Assembly: GCA_013397795.1 (NCBI GenBank)
Contig: VZTJ01000300.1
Span: forward strand, 1,041,378-1,105,377
DNA length: 64,000 bases
Origin: Orthonyx spaldingii
Taxonomy: Eukaryota; Chordata; Aves; Passeriformes; Orthonychidae
Direction: 5' to 3'
The translations under genes were made by a program, and so were the position numbers. Positions 1 through 10,440 of the stretch are shown here, piece after piece. Numbering within the stretch: position 1 is the first letter of the stretch; every line of letters starts with the position of its first letter. Below the pieces are notes generated by a model. It did not search any database. It was given only the letters and a program-made list of their open reading frames with translations, and was not told where the DNA came from.

Positions 1-2098
1 TCTCTGCCTACCAAAAGGCAACAGATAAGGACTGGAATATCAGCTTGAATACCAATTTAGGAACTCACGCTTTCTTGGAAGTGCTAATTGGGGATGGGGG
101 GGTGGGGGGGGGGAGAACTGGGAGAAAGAAGGGAAAACTATAAGGAACTGAGGAGAAAATCAACCAGTGGCAGAGTACTGCAAAGCCAAGAAAGTCTCCC
201 TGCTGTATTTTTGCATTCCAAAGGTAACATAAAAGAGGTCTTTCAAACTGTCAGGGGCCCGCAGATCAGGTGGGCAAACAGCGCTGCAGAGCGACCGTCT
301 CCCTCTTTTGATATTATTCACACCTAGGCTAAACTGTTGTTAAGATGGGAGTGCGGAAAGCAACCTCAAGCCCACAAAATGAGAGAGAGAGAGAGAAGTT
401 GTTGATTCATCTCTGTATTTTTGGCACTTTCTCCCCATTTTCCAGAAGGCGCCTGGAACAGTTAGTAACAGACAAACTTTTTAATTTTAAAATAGCTTCA
501 TAACTTATAGAGGCCAAAAAGACGAGGAGAGAGCCTGATTTCGCTTTCCTTCTCTCTCAAGTAGAAATTTTGCAGGCTAGGTTAGACCCAGAAGCACACT
601 CAGCCCCACTGCGAATGAACCTGGCTTCAGCAGGACGTGATGAAAATTGAGCATTAACGCGATGGCACAGGACAGATCCGACCTGGCTCTGTTTCATTTT
701 GTTAACAAGCTGTAAAACTCGACACACTGCTGGAGTCGTGCACGTTGCATTCTCTACCTTTGCTATCCGAGGTGCTATCGCCCCTCTCGAGCCGAGTTCA
801 GGGGAAAAGAAGTTGTAAGTCAGAACCTCTTGGAATAGTGGACCTGTTTTACACAGTATTTTTGGCAATTCCACTGCAATAAAAGGAGAAACCAAGTCCT
901 ATTCGGCAAGTAGCAAACACCTTGAAAAAGAACTTTGTAATTACCTAGCAAAGCTTTCTCATCAAATTAGCTGAATGAGGACATAGTAGCTAATTTCCAT
1001 TCATTCTTTCAATTTTAATAAAGACACTGAAAAGTGAAATTCAGAGACGAGGGTAATTGTATAATTGTAAATGCTGCGTTTGTATTCACCTGCGTTCGGC
1101 TAATTCAAAGTATTCACCTTGCTGCATTTATCCGGTGTATGGAATTAACAGCAGTAAATAGCTGGCTTTCGAGATATTGCTCTGTCCTTTTTAATGTTTA
1201 ATTGTAAGAATTCCCGTGACTGGCCACTAACGCTTTCCTTGTAACACATTTAAACCTGCTGCAAGTAAAGGAAGCACCTTGGCTTTTTGCACAACTAGAG
1301 TAGCTTTGGCGCGCAAAAAGAAAAAAAAAATAAAATGAGCTGTGTAAGAAAAGAGATGTAAATCAGAATACAAGGACGAATATTCTGCCTCAGTCTGCAA
1401 CTCCAATAATTTGTTACTGGAAGTTTTTTTTCTTCCAAGAAACAGAAAGGGAAAAAAAACCACCCAAGCACTCCTGAAATGCAGCGTCTTCCTTATTAAC
1501 TACGAAGTGGGAATGGGACAAGAGATAATTCAGGCATCAGATAAATCTAACCGCCCACCTGGCTCCAAGTCGGGGGAGCATCCCGCCGCACTCCCGAAAT
1601 TCCAGTGCAGGGAATGGCACTAGGCTGGGGCAGGACACGGCAGGGATGCGGCCACGCTCCCACGCGGAGCGCAAGGAACGCTCTCCATCCAGCTTGTTGC
1701 TTCCCCTGTGTGATCAATGAAGTTACAGATGGAATTCACGGTGCCGGAGAGCGGCAACTTCTCGGCGGCAGGAAAAGAGGATTCCTTGGGCATTGTATGC
1801 AAATGTGCGTGTGTGTGTGCGAGTGCGCTGCACGGGGATAATTGTGCTTCCCTCTTTGTTTGCATAAGTGAACACCCGCCGTGCGGATCCCCACACACGT
1901 GCCGAGAAACAAGAAAACGCTTTTCCTTGTCGTGTTACCCCACGTTTAGAAGCCGCGTTTGGAATTGCTACTTGCTTTGATTTCATTAAGGCTAAAGGCA
2001 GGCAGCGCAGGCAGATGTTGAGGAGGGGATGCTGACCTGCTGGGGGTCCCTGCACAGGGAAGGCACCACAGGCGCTCACATCACGTCGGGGCACTTAC

Positions 2099-2467
2099 CT
2101 GTGCGCAGCTGTCACGGCATTTTGCGCCGTGTGTCTCATTAAAAGCCTTAAAGTGAAGCAATATTCAACAAGCGAGGCAACCTGTCTGTGTGCTAAGTTG
2201 TACGTACCGCATCTTTAGCATGAGCAGCAAACCTGCAACTCCTGGAGAGTTGGTGGAACAGTCTCAGAAGTTTTGGATTCAAAGGGCAAGAAATTTCACT
2301 TTAGAAGTCATTCACCCACTTCTAAACTGCCCTCTCTCCCCAGTTAATGCCGGACAATTAAGAGGCATGTTTATAAATTCCCTCTGCGGACACTGTCCGA
2401 CAATGAAGGCTTATTATAGGCTTGCTAAAGATATTCAGAGAAACTTTTGCAAAATAATCAACAGCAT
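2099..2467 (-). other. Candidate 5' noncoding exon, probably SOX6
   Basis: On the minus strand this block is bounded by a perfect consensus donor, CAG|GTAAGT (GT at 2098-2097), and a good acceptor at 2469-2468, preceded in minus-strand order by a pyrimidine-rich tract containing CTTCTTTTCCTTTAG. This gives a 369-base exon. I see no convincing minus-strand coding frame across it. The downstream neighbours C11orf58 and PLEKHA7 are in the order and orientation seen in mammals, where SOX6 precedes them on the minus strand with several noncoding 5' exons. A SOX6 5'-UTR exon is therefore the best guess. The splice signals are seen; the gene assignment is inferred from synteny. It could instead be a chance pair of sites. 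Confidence 0.38.
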
Positions 2468-3733
2468 CTGAGGGAAAGCTAAAGGAAAAGAAGTTAAAGC
2501 CTGGTCATCCGATTGGGAAAAAGTTTTGTTAGACTACATAGAAGCATATTACTGCACATTTCTTCAAAAGCAAACCCATCAGCTGATACGAGTTCGCCCA
2601 GAACAAGAACCTCTGGCGAACTCCTCCAAATTTAGGGGACGTTAGCATTTTGTAACACTCAAAGCTAAAGATCTGCCTGAAAATACAAACTTGAATTCCT
2701 TAGAGCGTCATCTGCCAATAAAATGTATTGTCTTGGCAGAAAGAGGATCAAGGAGATTTTAATTTCATTTTAAACTGTGCATCATCTTGATAGTAAAGGA
2801 AAAAGCCGCAGCAACAATCTCCCCTCTCCACGCCCCCGCCGTTCAAAAAAAAAAAAAAAAAAAAAGGCGCGGGGGGGGGAAGAGAGAACTGGAAAAACCA
2901 CATAAACTTTTACAAAGAAAATAAAAGCAAGTTCGACATGAAAACCCCTTCCTGTCTCGGAAAGTTCATTTTAAAGGTCCCCTCTGTAAATCTAAAGTGC
3001 AAACACCAGGCTAAGGTAGTGAGTGGCTGGAATTTGCATGCTGATAAGAGAAGGCTGTTGTACTTACAGTGACAGAGGGCAGGCTGCGGAAGAAAAGCTG
3101 TTTGTGTTAGCCTGAGAGTCACCCAGGGCTGCAATGAGAGGAGAAGAGAGGAGTGGGAGTGCCAAGCTGGATACACCTTCACCGCATCTCATCACATCTG
3201 CCAGCCTCTCTCTCCCTCTCTCTTTCATTTCCACATTCCCTTTGTTCCTGAAAAAAAAAATCTACACGTCACATCAGTCCCCAGATGCAGTCTACACCAA
3301 AGAAAAAAAATGAATAATTCAATCAAACTGTGCATAGTCTCTAAGGCAATAAATCTATTGCACTTAAAGAAACGAAGGGTAATTACCGCTATAGAATTAG
3401 AATAAGGCCAGAGCGCGCAGGGATCCCAGGGTCTGTAAACTCCACGGTCAAATAAAGTTTCATTTATTTAATCCTTTGACAACCCCAATGTAAACTAAAG
3501 GGGAGGATCAGAACTTATTCCGGTTGGGTTTGAGAATGCTTGAAGTGAATGTTATAAAGGGAGAGCGCCCGTGATCTGTGACAAACACAATGCAAGGGAG
3601 TAGAAGTGTTTCACTGCATCACCTCCAGGGTCCGTTCCCCCCTCCCTAATGAAGAGCAGACCACACTCCCACTTCCACCGGCTCCTGCTGCTCGCTGCAA
3701 GTGCAGCGGGGATCGCTGGCAGCCAGCAGCCGC

Positions 3734-3742
3734 CTTACCTGC
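3734..3742 (-). other. Minus-strand splice donor in CpG island
   Basis: The sequence reads GCAG|GTAAG on the minus strand, with the exon side at 3739 and above. It is close to the vertebrate consensus and lies at the left edge of the CpG island, where a first exon transcribed leftwards would end. It would splice naturally to the acceptor at 2468. No transcript evidence is available here. Confidence 0.4.
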
Positions 3743-4489
3743 TCCCGAGCGCCAGCACAGCCTGACAAAAACTCAGGGGAACCGGCAATTTTGTTCCACG
3801 CTCTGGCGGAGAGAAGCCTCGGGGGATTTGCAGCGGCAAGGTTTGCCTGGGAACGCTGCCCCTGACTCGCGGCTGTGTGCGGGGCTGAGGCGGAGGACTG
3901 CCCGCCGGGGGCGGGGGGAGCCCGGCGGGAGCGGAGCCCGGCGGGGCGGGCGCGGCGGCGCTGCCGGAGCGCGGTGACGGACCGGCCGGGGCGTGATGCA
4001 GGAGCTCCCGCTCTGCCTCGCAGGCTGCTCCCTCGGCTCGGAGGTAAGATGACTCTACATCGTGTTTGTCCCCCCGCGGGTACCCCGGGTGCCAGGGGCG
4101 CGCTGCTGCGCTAACGAGGGCGGCGGCTCGGGGATGTGGCTCGGCCCCCCGCGCCCGAACCGAGCCGGGGCTTAACGCCGGCATCTGCTGCTTTACACTC
4201 TCCATCACATTCTTTGCAAACTTCTCCTGGGGGGCTGCGGGAGGAGTGAGACGGAGAGGGGGAGGGGGAAACTAACCCCAGGTGAGACCGCGCTCTTCAG
4301 ACGCCGCAGACCCTCGCTCCGCCGCCGCCGGGCTCTGCGCCGAGCGGGGAGGCTGAAACACCTTCGGCCGGCGCGGAGCATCGCGCACGTCCCTGTAGCA
4401 GCGGTTTGGTTTACCCGAGCCATTCCCGGGACTGTTATCCGTTCCCGAGAAGGCAGAGCGCAGCGCCCGTGCCCGGGCCTGTCCGTGTG

Positions 4490-4498
4490 CTTACCGCG
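4490..4498 (-). other. Second minus-strand splice donor in CpG island
   Basis: The sequence reads GCG|GTAAGC on the minus strand, with the exon side at 4495 and above, deep inside the CpG island. It could end an alternative noncoding first exon of the same leftward transcript as the donor at 3738. The site is seen; its use is inferred. Confidence 0.3.
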
Positions 4499-5154
4499 CC
4501 ACCCTGAGGCGGCCGCGGGCCCCGCACCGAGCGCGTCCCGCCGCCGAACCAGCGCGCCGCGGCCGCGGGGACTCCGCCGAGGGCGGGCGAGGCGGGGTCA
4601 GGGCTCCGCCGCGGGCAGCCCGCACCCCCCAGGGCTCCGGGACAGAGCACGCCGCTGCCTCCCGCCCGCTCGCACGGGGAGAATTTAAGGAGAATTGAGG
4701 GAGATGGGAGTACACAAAGCGAAAGCACCACGCCGGTGTTTTCCTCAACTCCCCACCCCGAGACTTGCTGCCTCCTTCGCCTGTCTCGCCGTCGCTGGGC
4801 GCTCCCCAGGGGATTGGGGTGAGTAGGGCAGAGCGCATCCCGGCCCGCTCCTCCCGCCGTCACCGCTCCCTGTAAATCGCCTCCGACCCCCCTGTTGGAA
4901 GGCAGTGTCCCCTCGGAGCGTGTGCCAGGCAGCACTGCTGGCTCCTCTGCCCATCCTCTTTCCGCCTCCTTCCCCGGCCAAAATCAGGACAGTTACACTG
5001 CCCGGGCTTTCCTGGAAAATTTTCCTTCTCAAGTCTTTTAGCTGATTTCAAGTTTGAGGCTGGGGTTTTGGTTATATTGATATTAATGGAAGGGGAATGG
5101 GGAAAAAGAAAAGACTAAAGACTAGGCTGTCACCACCCATGGACAGTAGCTAGG

Positions 5155-5460
5155 GTGACACTGTTCAAAGTTGTGGATAAGGCTCAGCACGATGAGTTTC
5201 TTAGGCGCACTCCAGGCACACGAAAGCCGTGGGAATGGATCTACTGTAGGAGACAGATCCATTTATATAGGGGCACGACATATCACTCACCTCTCACAGA
5301 AAGCTTTAACTCAGAAGGGGGTTCCTCTCACAAGGCTTTTAGCAGCTGGTGGAAAGCATCCCAGTGCTACTGGAAAGCATCCATCATGTCAGGGCATCCT
5401 GGCACCCAGAAAAGCACTGGCTGCACGGGCAGGGTTGAAGTCACTTGACTCTTAGCTACT
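5155..5460. other. Unrecognised 300-base block beside the CpG island
   Basis: This stretch is less AT-rich than the DNA to its right and has an open plus-strand frame of 97 codons. It contains a short internal repeat (tggaaagcatcc twice, at about 5350 and 5370). I recognise no protein domain, and the frame has no supporting splice or promoter features. It may be a worn transposable-element piece or simply flanking promoter DNA. I assign no function. Confidence 0.2.
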
Positions 5461-8400
5461 AGTTGCACTGGCGGAGTAAGCTCCGCAGATGAACCATGAG
5501 AACACTAATAACAAGCTCCAAAAAATGGCAATCACTTTCTGCTCTGATCAGGAATCACCTTAAGATTGGGTCCCTGATACTTTTCACATACAGAGTAAAA
5601 GTAGAAAAACAGTAGCGTGACTGTGGAAGGTGTAAACGTTTCCACTGAAATGCATCTGCTCTTCCTAATCTGGGAATTTCACCTAACAGCTGGATTTGCC
5701 TGTTTGTCATCTTAATAATTTCTCAACTCCCATCTCTGTACAACAGGATGACCATAAAACACCGCTAACATACAAAAAAAGCAGCTCAAGATTAACAGTG
5801 ATTTTAAATGTACTTTTTCAGAAGCAACCCAAAGCCGTGCAAGAGATGTTTAAAGCAATCATCACACTCATAATAAGGCATCTCTTCCTTGAGCATGCAC
5901 CTGTGTAGCCTCACATTTTATACCAATTTTCCCATCTTCAGCTGGGAATAGCAGAGCCTGTCTTGTGAACGAGGAAGGACAGGAAGATCTGCGTCAGGTA
6001 GAGCTACACCCGCACGCACATTTGAGGGGTTGGGAGGGGACTCGTGCTACAGGACCCCCTTACAGCCCACAGCAGCTCTATTTTATATTCCAGCCCAGAG
6101 TAAGCTCTGGGTCAGTGGTATAAACATGAAAGTTGCTGAGGATCTTCCCCTAGAATCTCAGTGACAGAAAAGCCCTTGCTTAAAACATGATGACTGCAAA
6201 CCTCTATCAGCACACCACGGTGCTTTAATTTTCCAACTGGCAATGTCCCATTCTGACAGCACATGCTGGAATTCAACACAGCATGTACAGGCTTTATATT
6301 GTAGCAGTGCAATTATTCCATCCATTTATTTTTGATTCATACACCCACCCCCCTCAAATAAAAAGTAACCCCACCAGCAAAGCACAATTTTCAAAGTCCC
6401 TGACCAAACTATAGTGCTACAAACAAGATACTGTGTAAAAAAATTCAAACAAACAAACAAAAGACCCAAATAAACCCAAACAAAAATATTTTAAAAAACC
6501 CTGAAGGCTAGAATAAATAAACAAAGCTGTCTTTGACCTGAAGACTGGCCCACACTGCAAATAAATGCATTACCACTTAGCCACATATACATGCCTCATG
6601 AACAGAAATAAAAGGAATCCTCAAGATAGGCCGATGATTTTGTATTTTATATTACTACCACTGTACACCTATAAATTGCAATGGTTTCAAGATGTTCTTT
6701 TGGGTTTGGGATAATGTGGCCTAATCTTGTAGGCTCGTGTCACTGCCGGTTGTTTCTTCCAGAACCTCAAGTCCTGTGCATGTGAAGTGCATGCTTCTTA
6801 TTAAGAGACTCGAAATGATGATTCTGGAAAGGATTAACAGTTTAGAAAATACCAAGACAAGAGGTCAAATGTCTATAAAGAAATTTTGGGGTACAGAGTT
6901 GTTTTGGACTTGTAAATTTGGTGCTTGTAAATATCATGGCATATCCCACATGGGCAGTATGGCCATGTCCTCCCTCTCTCCTCTTCGGGCACTTCTCATT
7001 TTCTAACCCAAATACGCAGTAGTAACTTCTTGCAACAAAGTTGACTAAGAAGCCAATCACTGTATAAATCTTTCAAAACATGTTTAAATATAGCTTAGTA
7101 AACCGGGAACGTTGGGCAGAAACTGCTGAAAGCATTCATACTGCTAAAACTGAAATGTGACATGATCTCAACATATTTGAACATTCAATTATATGAAACG
7201 TTTTTCCAGTCTAATATCAGATTTAAAACTGAAGTGAAGTAAATGTGATTTGACTGTTTTGGAATCTTCCTGAGACAAACGACTGAAAGATCAAGGTGTT
7301 TTATTTCCTATTTGGATCAATGATCAATAAGTCTTATACATGAGAATCACGCATTTTGAATAGAAAACACACTTTTTTAATAAGTGCAAGTTAGATGGAT
7401 AAAATGACTATGTTTGGAGAGCAAAGCTCACTATTTTTTAAGTCATTGCAATCTATATAATTATGAAGTAACTTGAATAAGGCATCTTACATTGGTCCTA
7501 AATTTTTTACTCAAGTAAAACACTCATTGATTCCAACGTGAGTGTTGCCTGAGTAATAGAGTTCCCTGTCAAACTGTTAAAATCAGCTAACTTCTAAAAG
7601 CCTGCAGATTGATGGAATAACGTGATTATTCTAAAGGTATGTATTTAATATGGAAAAAAAAATATTCAAGTTACCAGGCAAAGCCTTTTCACGTTTCGCA
7701 TTTACAATAAAACAAGGCGGCAGAAATATAAGTAAATATCTTTAGGGGGTTTATAACTCTGTGCATGGTCAGGAAGACACTTAAGCTTGTGACTTTCTTT
7801 ATGTAAGTCATGCTAGTGATTCAGTACTCTCATGTCAGGCATTTGTGGTTTAGCATCTAGGACAATAGAAATAGGGATAAATTGGCTTTAAATATTGCAC
7901 TAGCAAAACAAGACTGGTTTTTGCAGTGGATTGCACTGTAAGAGTTATTTTGGAATGTCATATTTAAAAGTTTGTGACTGATTATATACATTCTCTTTGT
8001 TTTGAGTGAACAAGCTCTTCATCAACATTACGTAGCAGAGTTAGATTTTTAAAAGGTTCTCATAGAAAACCAGAATTCCTTCACAAAAAAAAAAGCCAAC
8101 ATCAGACAAATGAAAAATACCAAGATGCACCTTTTTCTGATTGTTTTAAAATGAAGTATTAAAAGCTTGATTATAATAAGAATATGAAGTAAATAAATGT
8201 TAACTCAGTCCTATTAGCATAGTTGAAATAGTAGTTTATAAATTTTTGAGAGCATCAGCATCATGATATGGTTGTCATAGAAACTGCAACAATATGTCAT
8301 TTCAATTAATTTTACATGCAGTGATCCTAAGGTCCGTGTAACAATTCTTTTAGGAAGTTCTAGAAGTAAATATTGAATAGCAGGAATAAAAACATTAATA

Positions 8401-10000
8401 GGTAATGGTACCCTTCAATTATTATTTAAATGACAAAACAGGGAGAAATATAAATGATTCTAAAATAATGACTGTGCTGGAGGAATTAGTTAAGCAGACT
8501 TTGACTTCAAAACACGAAAATTAAAAGACGAAAGCTATGAAAACATTCAAACTCTAAGTGAAAAAAACATCTTTTCCCCAATGAAGCAGATTTTTAAGGA
8601 AAAAAATGTGTAAAAAAAAGATTTATTCCTGCTCAAGAAATATAAAACATGAAATAGTTTTAAATGATCAATGTTCCTTTTGTGTGTGCAAGAAGCAAAA
8701 AGTCAAATGTTACAAATCCAGGACCATAATACAAGATTTTTTAAAAAAGCTTTAAAGGTAGGAAATGTAAAGTGAATAGATTTATTTTTCCTGTATAATG
8801 CAGCTACTGTGTGTTATGAATGCTACCTTAGGTAAATCATTGCCAGACACACTCAACTGACATTAATGACTTGATTATTAGAACAGAAAAGCTAACCAAA
8901 ATAAAGGCAGTGTTTCTAAAAAAATAATAATTGCATTGTAGCAGTGTGAATTTTTTTTTTATTATTTTTTATGTTATAGAGCAGTATGAACATATACTCC
9001 TGTTTTCTTATTGCATATATATGATACAATACCTAACCTGATAGTTTATATATGAAAGAAAATACTGAGCAGATCGTAATGAGGAAAAAATTTAGATTGT
9101 CAACACATTTTATACAGCAATCAATAATTACATAGTATATTTTGTTTAAATTTACTGAGTTGCCACAGAGACTAGAATGTGCAAGACCTTTCAAACCAAG
9201 ATGTGAAACAAGCTGTTTGTAAGTAAATAAAAACTATCAATATTAAAAAATAATTAAAAGGAAAAAAAGAAGAAAGCCCCCAGCCTACAGAAGCTATCTG
9301 CAGTGAGAAAGGAGAAGCATCTAGAGCTCTCCTTTCTGATAGGATTAAGGAATGCTACAAAAGAAGCATTTAAATCTCTAGTTTTCCCTGACAATTAACA
9401 ATGAAAAGCAGATGTTTACAAAGCTATTTTACATGCTCGTTTATAAGATGCTAAAAGATGGTTTGTGGATGGTAAGAAGGAAGAGCTGGATAACTGCTTG
9501 TCTGGTGTATATTTAAAAGCATTTTCATTGGCTCAGTTATTGTTAATAATGAAAGAAACACTTTGTGCTGTATAGCTGTGACTATAGAAAACTGCCGTCG
9601 TAAAGTCCTCAACAAACTCTTAAGATGCAATTTACAAAGATAATAATAACACAGAATTATTTCACTTCTCTGAATGCTACACATTTGCATACCAGGACTG
9701 TGTACAATATACTCATAATGCACATTCATAACAACAAGGACTTCTTAACACTGCAACAGCACAAGATCTGTGCATTAAAAATCTACAGTTCCAAGTTTTC
9801 CTTTTTGGTGGGAAACCATTTGTATAAACGAGATGCTCTGCATTTACCCAGAGAAAGCTCACGTTCAGCTCTACACCTTTATTGAATGGGATCATATCAA
9901 GAGAATTACAAAACACTGTAGGGTAGCAACAATATTAATAAATTCCCCCTCATACAGAAACATGGCCAATTAAGTTTTCACACAAATTTGAGCAGAAGTC
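5461..10000. other. AT-rich intergenic DNA, no gene seen
   Basis: The stretch is long and AT-rich, with only short chance reading frames. It includes A-rich simple sequence near 6440-6500 (AAAC-type repeats) and T- or A-runs near 8085 and 8950. No exon-like open frame flanked by splice sites, no tRNA and no recognisable transposon were found by eye. In mammals the SOX6 upstream region carries enhancers, so conserved noncoding elements could be present, but this cannot be shown from one sequence. Confidence 0.6.
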
Positions 10001-10100
10001 TGGTCTATAACTGTGAGTCAGGGGATGTGGGTTCTATTCCTGGCTGTGCTACAAACCTACAGAGTGTTTCTGAACAAGTCACTTACACCAAGTCACTTGA
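10001..10100 (+). repeat. MIR-like SINE relic
   Basis: The segment reads like a diverged MIR core in the plus direction: a 'gtgggttctattcctggctgtgc' type box (compare the MIR 'GGTTCGAATCCCGGCTCTGCC'), then an 'acaagtcactt' box like the MIR 'GGCAAGTCACTT'. The order and spacing fit. MIR and related CORE-SINEs are ancient amniote elements and survive only as short relics in birds. Recognition is from memory of the consensus, so the edges are approximate. Confidence 0.55.
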
Positions 10101-10319
10101 GTAGAAAAATTGCTAAGAATGCCTGCCTGGAGCTCAATTTAGACAGATCCATATCTGCTTCTATTGGATGCGTGAGCATGTGGGCATATGTCTCTAAAAA
10201 CCTGGGGCCTACCCTTTTTGGACTTTGCATCTTATGCTATTTGTCTACATGAAGGAAGCCCGTTGGGGGACTTAATTCATGAAAGACTCCTCACATACCA
10301 ATTATATTTATGCATAACA

Positions 10320-10440
10320 AGATTCCCATTAAAAGCCCTAGCTCCGCTTGTTTCATACACACATTTCACTTCACACATTTGTAGGAGTCCCATTTACTCT
10401 AATAGAATTATTCACTCTGTATAATTCTGGGTGTCTAAAC
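10320..10440. repeat. Possible ancient amniote interspersed repeat
   Basis: The 'aggagtcccatttactctaatagaattattcactc' region resembles a common old amniote repeat family whose copies read roughly 'agtcccattgacttcaatgggactattcac'. The match is weak and from memory. It could be chance in AT-rich DNA. Confidence 0.25.

Larger units (their letters stand above)
3650..4950. promoter_or_regulatory. CpG island, likely SOX6 upstream promoter
   Basis: The block is strikingly GC- and CpG-rich against AT-rich flanks, with several GC-box-like GGGCGG and GGGGCGG runs around 3900-3970 and no obvious TATA box. Splice donors occur on both strands. On the minus strand they are GCAG|GTAAGG (exon end 3739) and GCG|GTAAGC (exon end 4495). 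On the plus strand they are GAG|GTAAGA (exon end 4043) and CAG|GTGAGA (exon end 4281). This fits a TATA-less, possibly bidirectional promoter. By synteny with mammals, the minus-strand transcript would be SOX6, a SoxD HMG-box transcription factor of cartilage, muscle and neural development. No SOX6 coding exon is visible. The GC content and sites are seen; the SOX6 label is inference. Confidence 0.6.

Noticed and set aside
2190..2471. Plus-strand open frame containing MSSKPATPG, superficially like the SOX6 N-terminus
   Set aside because: The rest of the frame has no SOX6 similarity, it lies on the opposite strand from that expected for SOX6, and the minus-strand splice signals explain the block better.
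4435..4935. Long minus-strand frame of 166 codons in the CpG island
   Set aside because: GC-rich sequence has few stop codons. The product is a low-complexity Gly/Arg/Pro/Ala chain without domains.
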